Source: Prinia subflava
Lineage: Eukaryota; Chordata; Aves; Passeriformes; Cisticolidae
DNA length: 64,000 nt
Reading direction: 5' to 3'
Assembly (NCBI RefSeq): GCF_021018805.1
Contig: NC_086248.1
Span: 52,953,485 to 53,017,484, forward strand
The notes beneath the pieces are model-generated. The model searched no databases. It had not been told where the DNA came from and saw nothing but the letters and a program-made list of their open reading frames with translations. Positions 46,763-59,092 of this stretch are shown one piece after another (position 1 is the stretch's first letter; each line of letters begins with the position of its first letter). A program made the translations under genes and the position numbers.

Positions 46763-49700
46763 ATACATTACTGAACTGATGCTGTAACCTTTGCAAGAGG
46801 AGTGTTTTTGTATAAATAAAATGAAAATAGTGGTTATCGGTTGTATTTTACAGGTGCACCGCAGAATAAATTCAGACCCTAAGGAGACTTGAGATCTGGG
46901 AGAGGCAATGCAGACAGGACAGAATACTACAAAAACATCTTTTTGTGATGACTTTTGGCAGTAACTTCAGTACCTATTTTTACAATGTATTGCTTTTTAT
47001 TTGTGCAAGTCCCATAACAAGAATAAGACGCTTGCACCATTAAATCTGACTGCTCTGTTCATAATTTGGCAAGGATATGGAATGACTGTGTGAATCAAGA
47101 ACAAATGTTTTTACACCCTGGAGTGAGAAAATACTCAGGGTATTGAATGGAAAGATATTGAATGTTTTCCTTTGGCACTACACATTTTAAAATGAGTTGT
47201 TCTGCCAATTATTGCATATTAGACCTATAAAAAAGAAATGAAATATTTAAAAGGTGCTAAATTTAATTGCAGTTTGCTACTCTTGCAGTTGCATTCTGAA
47301 TAGAGGGAGCTGGAAATGGCAAATACGAGGGCCTGGTTTAGCTTGATGTTATTTCTGCAAAAATGATGAGCTAAATGGAAAGTAGGAGAATATACCTTCA
47401 GACAGAAGGAGCCAAAGAGACAGCTTTCTCCACTCTTCTCTTTGAAAGATGTCTGTAATAAAATTTCTGGGGATGCTCTGAGGATATTCCCTCTCTGGAC
47501 TGTGAACTCCATTTGTTCCTGATTCACACATCCATTCCAAACTTGGACTGAAAGCTTCATCTCCTCTCCAAACCACCATAAATGTGACATGTTATTCCAC
47601 AAATAGCTGAACAAGTGAAGCCTAGTCTGCTGTGGAAGTGTATCTCCTTCCCTTTGCACCACAGTAATCTCTCTCTGAATCTGTCTTTTCCACTTTGATG
47701 GCTCACTCTCCCTCTCACCTATAGTCCATGAATTATTACTCTGAGGTCTTTTCTATGCTCCCCCTTGCCTCCAGCTTTACCCTAATTCCTGTCTCTCCTG
47801 TCCACACTCTTTAATCTGGCTTCCTTCTCACCTTCTAAGCTGTCTGCCTGGACAGGATTTCACAGAAGCTGCTCCTAGTTAAACTCAAATGTATATATGC
47901 TTTATAAGTCAGTTTGTGGCTTCCATGAAACCAAAGAACTTTATTAGTTAAAATTTCAGTCCCTTCACCACGTTTGCTTGAAATGAGCGTTTGTGTTCCA
48001 ATGTTATTTGGGTGGCATGTAGCTGAATGGGCAAACAGACTGCAGAAGTCTCTTTCTCAGTGTTGCTGGAATAAGAGGAAATTTAAGTGTCTCCACGTCC
48101 TTTCTGTTGCACGGTGACCTTTGATTATGAAGTGGATTTGTTTGGCACTGATTTTTCCAATCATGAATTTTTGCATTCAGGGGTTTTATACCTTGGCCAC
48201 AGAGAGGCAGGGAGAACAGATGCAGATCAAATGCTGTGCCAGATTCTTTCAAAGGAGTTAGACCAATAGCTCCTTGAGTAATTGCACTGCCTAAGTCCAT
48301 CTCATGCACTGCCTTGCTCACCAGTCCTTCAAAGACCAGTGGCCAGAGCAAATCTCTATGTACCTCATTTACTAGGATAGACGGTGGATACCACTACTTC
48401 ATAATTGCAGGTCTGCTGCTGGAAGTAAAGGATGTGGACAATAGAACTTAATTAAGATCCTGTATGAAAGCATCTAAAATTCTTACTGTTGTGGAACACT
48501 AAGGTTGGTATCCTGAAGCTTGCTAGCTTTGCTCCCATGCAAAGGAGAGAGGATGGATAATGGAGTCATGGCCTAGTCCCCCAAACAGTTGTTCCTACAG
48601 CTAGGGAAAGCCTGTTTGCTGACTGCAAAGGCTCAGTAGTGGTTTTGCCTGCTGACACCATATAAGCGTGCTTTATATCTATCAGATCCATCCCATTTGT
48701 CTTCTTCTGGCATATGTCCCTTCTCAGACTTGCCTTGGGTTTGCTCCTGTTCTGACACTAAGAGGGAATTGACAGCATGGTCAGTTTAATTTTTATATCT
48801 GGTAGTACTAAAGGAAAGGTTGACCTCCTATAGTAGGATATGATTTGGCAGCCATTATAGAGAAAAGACCCAAACAAACCAAAACCAAAACTAACACCAA
48901 AACAAAAGAGGACAAATTCTAGCTCCAATCTGTGTTAGCTAGTGCTGCTTTGGAAATTGCTTTCTTATATAATGAGTGTATTTTCTGCAAAATTTTATTC
49001 TTAAAAAAATATCTTTGTTAGAATATCTACCTTCTCCCTAATTTTTCTCTCTTTTCTCTCTGGAATAATAAAAATTGTTTGAGTGAAGCTTCCCTATCAT
49101 TTCTGAAGTCCTAGGAAAGGCCATGGAATCAGTTGAGCTTTCCTCCTTCTCTGGTGGAACAATTTGAGACAATTTTCTTTTTTTTTTGGTCTATTCTCTA
49201 TCTCTTATGTAGGTATGGGTAACCCCTACACAAGGGGATTGCTGTACATCGCTGTATTGGCATAACAATAATAAAGTCTGGTGCCTATCAATATCTTATG
49301 CTAAGCTGAAGTGGATATATTTGAGGTCCACTAACCATAAACCTTTGAAGATCCAGTGATCCAATCACTGCTTACACATGCTGGGGTGTGAACTACAACT
49401 CCAGTCAGGACTTCACTTTTCTGTTCTGGCTTTCATTAAAAGTAATCTTACATTAGATGTTTTCAAAAGTCTTTTGATCTACAATGAGAACATCCACAAA
49501 TAAAACCCTAGTTTGCTATCCTTGTTTGTTCCAGCAAGCTCTTAAAAAAAATCAAACTCTCAAAAAAACCCCCAAAATCTAACACTTCCTCCTCCACAGC
49601 TGAAATATTTTGGATTGAGATGAAATGGAATCAAACTTGGGCCAGAAAAATCAGTCTAGTTAATTAAAATACATTATCAAATATTTTCTTTCATGGCCAC

Positions 49701-50252
49701 AGTATGCTGTGGAGGCCCACAGTACAAACGAGTCCAAAAATATTACGTGTCTTTAGGGAAAATAGATCTATCCATGGCTTTTACAGCTGATGATCAGGCT
49801 TCAGCCTCTGCCTCAGCAAGTCCCTAAGTGATGGAACGAAAGACAGAGAAAGGACTATTTTAGAAAAGTTGTCTCCTTATAATGTCTCTCTACATCCATT
49901 ACTGGGTAATATTGTACACATGATGCTGGACTAAATAAATATTTTTCTGGGTATTACAATTATTTTTATTCCTAATATCTATCTTATTAACATAACTGGT
50001 AAAAAGATGGGCATTTAAGCAGCTTTCCTTTTTTTTTTTCTTTTTCAGTCAGATGTGATGCTAAATAATGAAATGTCTGTCATGTCTTTGGATGAATTAA
50101 TTTATTTTCTCATTAGATTCAACTGATATTGTTGTGGAGAGTTTTCTACAGGTAGTAAATTATTTCTAAGATAAGTTTGACTGCTGTTCTCTATGAATTT
50201 TCCAAATGCTAAAATCGATTTATATGCTATTATATCTCAGTATGGGTCAGAA
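46763..50252. other. Unique AT-rich sequence, no gene recognised
   Basis: A 145-codon minus frame (47225-47662) and a 115-codon minus frame (48004-48351) have no domain. A pyrimidine-rich stretch lies at 47690-47850 and an A/C-rich one at 48868-48905. Confidence 0.5.
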
Positions 50253-50293
50253 AAATAACTAAAATACCAAATAAATAACTAAAATACCTAAAT
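50253..50293 (+). repeat. 20-bp tandem duplication
   Basis: AAATAACTAAAATACCAAAT (50253-50272) is followed directly by a second copy with a one-base insertion (50273-50293). Confidence 0.85.
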
Positions 50294-53200
50294 AAATTTA
50301 ACACCAAAAATTCTGGTTTATGGAGACCTCCAGAACTTTGTTCTAAATTCTAGTTCTGAAACATCAGTTTAAAAAGTTGAAAACTACTTTTAATGATTTG
50401 TTTTAAACTTGACTTTTTAAAGCATGCAATGCTCAACACAGTCTTTTACACAAGAAATATCAATACATTTCCCCCCCAAAGACCAAAAAAAGTTTGCATT
50501 TTTATTTGGTACATTTTGTTTGCATTTTTAGATGTCCTTTCTCCTTTGACAAACTTGTGCTATATATTTTTATTTAGATAGAACTTTATTTTCTGACTTC
50601 AAACATGTTCTCTCAAAGCTGATCTGAATAGTTGTAAGCAGAAACATTAAGCAACTTAGAGCAGCATTCAATGTCAGTTGTAAATAATTTCCATAAGCAC
50701 AGATTTTCAGATTCTTGTTTGTACAAATACAAGTAAAGGTTCTCAAAGAAAATGTCCCTCCCCTTTCATGCTCTGAATTTGTCCCAGATGACTTCTCGTT
50801 CCTTGATCAGTTTAGATTAGTCCTTCATGTTGTATTTTTCCAGACAATGCCAGTGGCACTTACCATACCATCACAGAAATTCTATTGCTGTGTTATCAAT
50901 AACCACTTGAAACAGATGCAGACTAATGGTGAATACTAAATACCAAATAGCGTGATCATCCATGCTTTCCTACAAAATCATTTTCTCTGGGATTGTTTGC
51001 TGTGTGATCTGGTTTCTGAAGTTCCCAAGATAAAATCTCTCTCCTAGTTGCTAGGAGAAGCAGACCAGAATGCTGACTGAAAATTTTGTTCTAAATGTAG
51101 TTGTGCTTGTAGAGAAGTGACCTTTTTTCTTTCCTGACTTTCCTCTCCTCCCTTTGAAAGGGTAATGTAACTTTCATCAATGGATTAGGGAACTGATTTT
51201 CCTTTTTCAGTGCTTCTTAGTACCGCCTAAAATAATTGCTTACACAAAGTTTAAAAAATAGAGAAGACATATTTTTATCCGAACAAATGTTTAAGATGAA
51301 TGGTAGCTGCTAAGTGATTGACAGCCTGGGAGAAGTAGACTTCATACCTTGAGCTGCCACTGACTGCCATTTGATAATCTTTTAGAGAAGAAAGCACCCA
51401 ACACATACAAGCACAGTCATATAGCTTAAGCCTTTAAAGGCCAATAAGATAGTCTGTGCTATTTTAATTTCATTTGGGAAAGTTTCTATTTTAGTACTTA
51501 CATCATGTAAGAAACTAAGAATGTATAAACTATCCTTAAAGTATCTCTTTGTAAGTGGTTTACTCAGAAGTGAATGTTTAATGTTATTTTTCTGTCATCT
51601 AGTTACATTTACAACCTATAAGCTTTAGAACTAACCCGTCATTTCTATTACTCAGACTTAGATAGGGGAAATTGCTCCAAAGTTGATGAACCTAGGAGAA
51701 AACTTTTAATTTAGTTTTGTTAGGCTTTGTTTGTTTGTTTGTTTCTGGGGTTTTTTTGAGTCATAATTATTCTAATTTATTATTCTCAACTTCTTTTCTA
51801 TTAGGTTTCAATTTGTAAAGTAGGCAGCAGTTTAGTGCCCAAAGTGTTCAGTAGAAACGTATATAACACATTTTATTTCCCTCTAATGAAAACACCTGTT
51901 TAAATCCACACAGCTTTATGTATATGTATTACACAAAAGAAAATTGATAGATGATACAATTTGTCTTTTGTGATACTGACCCCGAGAAACCCTTGTCCTG
52001 TCACCAAATACCAAAACACCACTAAATATAACTAAAATACAACTAAGAGGTATTAAAAGAGCTCAGGCAGTTGGGCATTTTTCTATTGGCTCCTTGTCTG
52101 CTGGTCTGATCTCATGGTAAATTAGGCATCAGCCCATCATGTTAATAGTTTATAAGTTAATGGGTTAAAATATCAGCTCTAAGGAGTTCTCAGCACTGTG
52201 TTTAAGTATTTACAGCAGTATAAATTCATAGCAATTCCAATGATATTTGTAAAGGTTGGGTATAAATAAGATGAGAATCAGCATACTCATGTGCTTTTTA
52301 AAAAGAAATGTCACAGGCCAAAACTTTTCCAAAGGAGGGCTGGGTTTTCATTTTGAATAATGTTCCTTATACCAGGAAAGAAATATTGCTTACACAATGC
52401 TTCCCCAAGCAGAAGGTCATTTGCAAAGTGGAGTGAAGGAGGGAGTTGATCAGATTTTCCTTTGTGCATTAACAGCATGTCATCAGGAATGTCCATTTCT
52501 TTGTAGAAGAACAGATTCTTGGACTAAGGAGACATTTTCAAAGGGTCATCAATCTGACCTTTTGCATCACAATAATATTTGGACACAGTGGTGGTCTAAC
52601 TCACAGTACCTATATCCAAGCCAACTCTTTGCACAGCAGAAAGGGAGAGAGATGTAAGCATGGCATCTGTAGAAAACAGATTTGGTGTAGTGTATTAATC
52701 AGTGACCAATGTGTAATGTAGAGAATGTAGATGAGTTGAATTTGAAAGACAGTGTTTTTCTCTACTTTGGATTACATTTCTAAACTCACTAAGCCAGCTG
52801 TTATAAAAATGTGGGATGTGTGTAACTTGGTATGAAATAATTTCATCATAGGCTATATCAAAAGTAGCCTGGTATTTGGGTACTCTTCTGCCTTCCAGGA
52901 AGAATTGGCAGCTAAAGACAGGTGCCCTAAATCATGATTGACTACTCAGTGTAAAGCAGGTGTGCCTTGACAAAAGGAAAAGAATTCAAGGGGAACTACT
53001 TACTCTTGCTTTGATAATTTTTGTTTATTAGGTTTGGTTTGATGTATTTTGTGGAACTTGATTCAAGTTAGAAGAGGAAACTGGTTGTTTGTGGCTTTTT
53101 TTTGAGAGTCCTTGGTATACCATAAGAACTTGTGTGCTTTGGGAATGTTCATGACCAGAAGGGGAGAAACTTCACTGACAGCAAATTTGACACCTAAGGG

Positions 53201-55688
53201 TTCCTTACATATGACATCAGAGACATAATACACAACCTATCTCCTTGAACTGTGATCTGTACTGAACTTATGACACTCAGAAGAGGTGAGACTGTTGCAA
53301 CTGCCCATTTAATTTAATTTGTTGAGTTCTGGCTTTATGAACCACCCCCATGAAAGCGAAGGCTGAGCCTTTGAGTTGCTAGTTGAACTTATGCCATAGA
53401 ATTTGAGGCCACATACTGGACAGTACCAACCAGCAACAGCAAATAAGCATTCTTTTACTTAGGAATTATTTGTTATACAGGTTTGAGGTTGTGGCTTTCT
53501 TAAATCATCAGATTTAAAAAGGTTTTATCTGTTGAGTTTCTTTTTACGAGCAAGTGATCTAGTTAAATTATTAGTTATATTGAAACAAAGAGTTCTGTTG
53601 CCTATGTAAGTCTTCTTTGAATGTCTCTGATAGGGAACATGGAATGGAGAAATCCTTGTACAATTGCTTTTTCATTTTAAAGTAGAATAACACCTTCATA
53701 CAAATCTAGTGATACCTCTAAATTTTCAAACTTTAGTCAATAGACTTAGGAAGATTTTTGTTCCCTCTTCTTGTTATCTCTTTACTGCTCATTGTCCCCT
53801 AGCTTACCCATGTATTTCACTGCTTTTGGGCCAATACTTGAAAAAACTTCAACTTTTAGCTTTGAAAAATTTCTTGTAAGAATTTTTTACAAGCTCTGGA
53901 ATTTAATTCTGCAGGGACCTTGAGATTTTCTTTCATTTGGAGTAAAGTCTCAAGAATGAACATGTGAGTTTGCCAGAAACCCTAAATCAAATCTATTTTT
54001 AATTACAAATATTGATTTTGGATGGAAGATGAGGAGGAAGTATTTAAAGAAGAGAAAAAACATATTCCTTCTTGAAAAATACTCCTTAAAGTATAAGAAA
54101 TGGGGTGAAATTAAACAGATGGGATCAAAATTGCAGGGGACAGGTTTTGATCTAAGGGATCATGAAATATTTAGAGAAACCTTAAAAGAAATAATATTGA
54201 AGACTTGATCATATTTAACAGAGGTGAATAAGCCATATTACCCACATATTTTCTTGAAATATTAAGGAGAAGTGAGCACTTTGTACATTTTGGTGGTCTG
54301 GATATGAATAAAGATTAACACAGCAAGACATCCTCTTGGAAGCTGAAATAGCTGGAGTGCCAGCGTCTGTCCTTTCTTCCCTTAGTTGCCATTGATAGTG
54401 GAATATGAATCTGAGCTGGATTATATTTGCAGCTCCTTGGCATTCCACTGGGATTTTTCACAGAGTTGATAAATCTGACATATTGTAGCAGTTAGGGGGG
54501 TGGCACATATCAGTGTGCAACCACAGAAGTGCTTCCTGCTGGTTTCTCCTGTGCATCACATGTTGGTCTAAAAGCCAAGAGCATCCTGCGCAAGACTGCA
54601 TTTCTTGGGAGAGATTGCATGCAGCAACATGCATTACTATTGCCTGCTTGATGCTCATGACCCAAGCTTTTCTCCTCTGTTTTCTCTTTTTTTTCTGAAA
54701 AGAATTAATTCCCCCTCTTCCCATTTCATTTGGCAAAACTTGGGAAGATACAATTTCTTCCTCTACGTTTTTGTATACCTTAGGGAGGCTTCGCTTTCTG
54801 TGTTTTTAAAATTCAAAAATTTAGTACTTCCCCTGCTCTGGGTTTGGAAACTAATTTCAGATTTCCTCAGGAAGAAGAACCACGAACTACTGTAAAGGGT
54901 ATTTCTGCTTTGGTTATGTCAATATATTTTAACAGCAACAAGCCTGTCAAAATGTGTTTAAGGACCAATAGCACTTCTGGAAACTAAGTGAGGTTCTTTT
55001 TAAAACTTCTCTTCTGTGGAAAATGTGGAACCTTTTACACACACAATGAATACCATTGGGAAGACATAAAATCTTAAAGAATTATTGAATATGAGCACCA
55101 GCTGCCCCTGTCCTCAGCCATTCCCTGAATCTCATTTGTGTTATGCTTCTAGTCTTCAGCATCGTGTCTGTAAGGGAGATTTCCCGTGAAGACCTTGACT
55201 TGTTTTCAGTGCAGTTCCAGAAGATACAAGGACAAGAAGAAAAAGATAGCACAGTGTGAAGCAGAATTTTCTTTTGAATGCATTGCCTGGAGGCTTATAC
55301 TTGTTATGTCACAACTTGTCTCTCTCCCCTCCTCTTTACAAACAGTTCTTCCCTATGCTTCCTGCTGTATGGGTACACAACCCTATAAAGAAATCCTAGG
55401 AAGAAGAAGGTGATGCTTTCTTCACTAGAGCACAGATTTTGCATTAATGTTTGATCTTAGTCTTACTATTCAGTCTGAGAAGAACTTGATCCTGCACCCA
55501 TTGAAGACAGTGACCAATCTTCCAAAGACTTAAAAAGGTTTTATTAATCTTTCCTCTGGGAGTAGTCTGGTCTTGCAAAGCTACATAAAACTAGGTTTGT
55601 CTTGTCTGGAGGGGTGGCAGGGAAAAAGATGTCTTGATGGGATTGATCTTTCTGGAATTTTAATCAAAGTGCAGCATGGCAATAATGA
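50294..55688. other. Unique AT-rich sequence, no feature seen
   Basis: All frames are under 100 codons and have no domain. A GTTT microsatellite remnant lies at 51728-51745. No transposon or RNA gene is recognised. Confidence 0.5.
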
Positions 55689-55689
55689 G

Positions 55690-55782
55690 ATATATGTTAT
55701 GTGTGTGTATCTAAATATCATATGCGTAGGAAATACAGTGCGGATTAAGATGCATGGTATAAATCATACACATAACATATAT
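55690..55782. repeat. 15-bp perfect inverted repeat in TA/TG-rich DNA
   Basis: ATATATGTTATGTGT (55690-55704) pairs perfectly with ACACATAACATATAT (55768-55782) around a 63-nt spacer. The neighbourhood to 55850 is rich in ATATGT and ACACAT strings, so chance formation in low-complexity sequence is possible. Confidence 0.75.
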
Positions 55783-57299
55783 TCAAATACACACATATAT
55801 ACACACATACTTGTTCTACAAATGCATATGTATTTTTCATATATGCATGATGCTGACTATGTGCTATTCTGTAATTACTGTCCATGTGCAATGTGCCAAA
55901 ATGTGATCATTTAAGATTATGGTGCCCTTTGCAGGTGGAAAGCTGCTAGCGGTGGTGAATAGCTAAGTTCTAATTTGGCAGTGGCCTTCATTTCTACTTC
56001 ATGACACTAACTCGCACACATACAAATTTCCAGAATGGGTTTTTCTCCTTTGTTTCATTTTAGTTGCTACCCTAAGCTATTTGGTAATACTGCAGCACTT
56101 AAGAGAGCAGCTGTTTCAGAAGAGTCTTATTTAAAGGCAGAACAGTATCACAAATAAAGAGGAGCAAAAAAGGGAAGCAGACTGTGTGGGTTGCTCATTC
56201 TGGAGAAGACAGGAAGGGAACATAGATAAAAAAACTATTCGTGATAAGCCTAGATGTATAAAATATCTGGCTTTATTACAGCCAGTTGTGCCTAGAAGTA
56301 GAAAGACACCTGTCTGTGCCTTGCAGAGATTTGAATGTAAGGTCTGGTAGGAGTAACACCTCTCATATTGAATTTTTATAATGTGCATTTAGACCACACT
56401 CCAGAATTTGTGATTATTTGGACCAGTGTGCAAAAATACCTGTGGACCATTGCTTGGAATCTCCCAGAAGTGTGTTCGGTTTTTGCTAATTTTTATTTCT
56501 TTTCTAATGTCCCTTTTGGACTGCTCTTTCTCTCTTTTGCCTCTAACGCCAAAGTTCTTTCAAAGCTCTTTCTACCATATTTTCATTTGATTAATTTACG
56601 GATCTGATCCAGAGACTGTTAATTCCACAGCAAAACTACCTTGAACAGACGCCTAGTTTGAGGTTCTAATAGACATTTAAGAAAGGTGTTAAAGAAATTG
56701 CTTTGAGGCTTAAAACCCATTAGGCATCCATGAAGCAGGTATAGTAGTGAGGGGGTTTTTGTCTGCTCTATTCTGATTAACATGCTTTTCACTTCCCAAT
56801 CTGATTTATTTAATCAAACGTTAATTCTGCAGGACATTATAACTCAGTTACAGCATTCCTTCTTATTTTGCATTATCTGTGATGTGTGAAGAGTCGTGAA
56901 ACATGGGTTTTAGGGATTAATACCTTTTTCCTCTTTTTTGCCTTCTGTTTCAAAACGTGAAGGAAGAAAGTGTGCAATTTCCAGGCCCCTGCCAGAGTGT
57001 CCTCGAGGTAAAGGAGGCAGCACTGCCAGCATCCCCTTCTTTCTTGCTAGGAAGTTCCACCTTGTATGGCTTAAGTAGGCAGCATGGCAATTGCCAACAA
57101 GGCTGCTCAGATGATCCCATTAATCTACCCCTAAGGGATCCACAGCAATTATAGCAGTTAATGAGGCTCAAATGAAAACCCCATAGACAAGGGGAAAGGC
57201 AGCAGGCATTTTCAGGACTCGATATGAGCTGTGCTGTTAATGTTCCTCCACCTGCAGGTTCAGCTGAGAGTGTTTGGTGCTGAGTCTGCAGTTGCACGG
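55783..57299. other. Unique sequence, no gene recognised
   Basis: TA/CA-rich sequence to 55850 is followed by plain AT-rich DNA. A 115-codon minus frame (56950-57297) has no domain. Confidence 0.45.
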
Positions 57300-57500
57300 A
57301 GTGGTCCCTTTACATATTGTGTGGGATCTGATAAATTTTTGTAGGATATTTTCCAGCTGTGCTCTCATCACGTTGATTTAATGGCCCTTAAGAGAAACCA
57401 TAAAAGTGCTTTCTGGTTAGTGGGCCCCAGCTGGTCCTCACAGTATTGCATAATACAGCAGGCTAAGTTAACTATAGATTAATGATTATGAAATGTCTTG
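57300..57500. other. Candidate conserved non-coding element (unproven)
   Basis: Repeat-free sequence with closely spaced TAAT/ATTA motifs (GATTTAATGG, GCATAATAC, GATTAATGATTATG). It has no open frame and has the look of a developmental enhancer. The judgement rests on texture only. Confidence 0.22.
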
Positions 57501-59032
57501 CTTAACCATATAATTTTTCAAAAACAGAAGGCATTGGATAGAATGCGGTTCACTGAGGTAACAAGATGACTACATTCATGAAGGAAAAAGGCTTAAGAGG
57601 TGAGGTATATTTTAATCCAACCAAGATAAGATTTTCCACAGGCCAGCCATGGCTCTGGCCAGACATTTCATGATATATGGGGAGCCATATATGTGCACAT
57701 GCATAATTGTGTGCCTCTCCTCATACGTGTGTTTTTCCTCAAGGACTGAAGGGTGATGGCTCACTGCTGGAAACTTTTCTCTGCTTTCATTACCAGGCAA
57801 CAGTGCAAAGAGCCAAGAGCATCATTTGTGGATTATCAGGCTCCCTGGTGAGGCTAACGCTGCAAGGTTGTACGAAACTGAGGTCCCCTACATCACCGTG
57901 TGGCTTCAGCTCCTGCTCTCCAACCAGCACCAAGGCACAACTTGGTAACTGGGGGACCCTTCACTCTCATCCTACTCACACTGAACTCAGTGGCCACAGC
58001 TTTCTTCACTCAGGTGGGGACTGTGACCTATGGGATGCTGCTGTACCCAGAGGCTTATTTACAGAGTTTCACCAGGGCTCAAGGCCCTCTGTGGTTCCTG
58101 ATCACCATAAAGGGATAATGTGAGTAAAGGAAATTATAAAAACAAGTGAGGGTATGGTGGTTTGCTTTTTAGTGCGTAAGCCAAAAAAAATATGTACAGG
58201 AAAGTTAAAGTACCATTCACAGACTATTGAGGAAAATCCTTATGATAGCAAGAGGGTAGGACGAGACACTGTTTAAAAAAAATAGACCTGATGAGACCCT
58301 GGATTGCTTCTATCCCTCTGCTTCATCTACCATCACATAACTTCAATGGCTGTAAAAGTTACATGTGTTTTCTCAAACTACAAGCAAAAGAGAAAATTAA
58401 ATATATATTAAAAATATATAAAATATATAAATTAGATTATGAAAAGTCAATAACAATTTCACTTCCAGGCATGAAACTATGGTTAGCAAAAGGTGTCTCT
58501 GGTTCCCTAAAATGTAAGAAAGCCCAAATTTGATGCGTAACACTCTGAAATCGGATGCAGATTCATTTTGTGACCTTTTTTTCCCTAGATATGGTGCAGC
58601 CTGCAAGAGTTTTGATGGGGTATAGTCCAAGCACCTTATTTTTTCAGGTGACGTTGAACATTTAAGGCAATATAAATAATATGAGATGAGAAATGGGTCA
58701 GCAACATTAGGCAAGCTAAATTAAAGGTGGATATTAAAAGCATAGATTTTTTGTGGTTTATTTTTTTCAAAGTTGTTAAAATGCAAATGAGAAAGCTCCC
58801 TTCTAAGTATCTGCAGCTCAGCAGATGTGTATCCAAAACTGGATCACTCCACCACAGATTCAGTGGCTGTTGTCAATCATCTGTTCTGACAATGTGGAAC
58901 ATTTAAAGTAACTGAATCGTGAGGGTTTTTTTCTTGGATCTGCCAAATCTGGTACTGAGAACATGCAACATGTCATTTGTAGGAAACACCTTCAAGACTG
59001 ACTGCCTGGATCAGGGCATAAAATGATCATTC

Positions 59033-59034
<2 letters not shown>
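57501..59034. other. Unique sequence, no gene accepted
   Basis: Overlapping plus frames at 57707-58123 (138 codons) and 57900-58118 (72 codons, hydrophobic middle part) have no domain and a stop just upstream. A TATAAA-rich stretch lies at 58400-58440. Confidence 0.45.
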
Positions 59035-59067
<33 letters not shown>

Positions 59068-59092
59068 AAAAAAAAAAAAAAAAACCAAAAAA
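59035..59092 (+). repeat. Poly-A tract with two CC interruptions
   Basis: Runs of 31, 17 and 6 A separated by CC. It could be a retroposed poly-A tail, but the preceding 200 bp resemble no transcript or SINE known to me, and no target-site duplication is apparent. Confidence 0.92.

Noticed and set aside
47225..47662. 145-codon minus-strand open frame
   Set aside because: No domain and no family resemblance; its sequence has the composition of random AT-rich DNA, and a second minus frame overlaps it.
57900..58118. Hydrophobic 72-codon frame followed by a GTGAGT-like donor site
   Set aside because: An in-frame stop lies close upstream, there is no acceptor with a good polypyrimidine tract, and no protein family is recognised.
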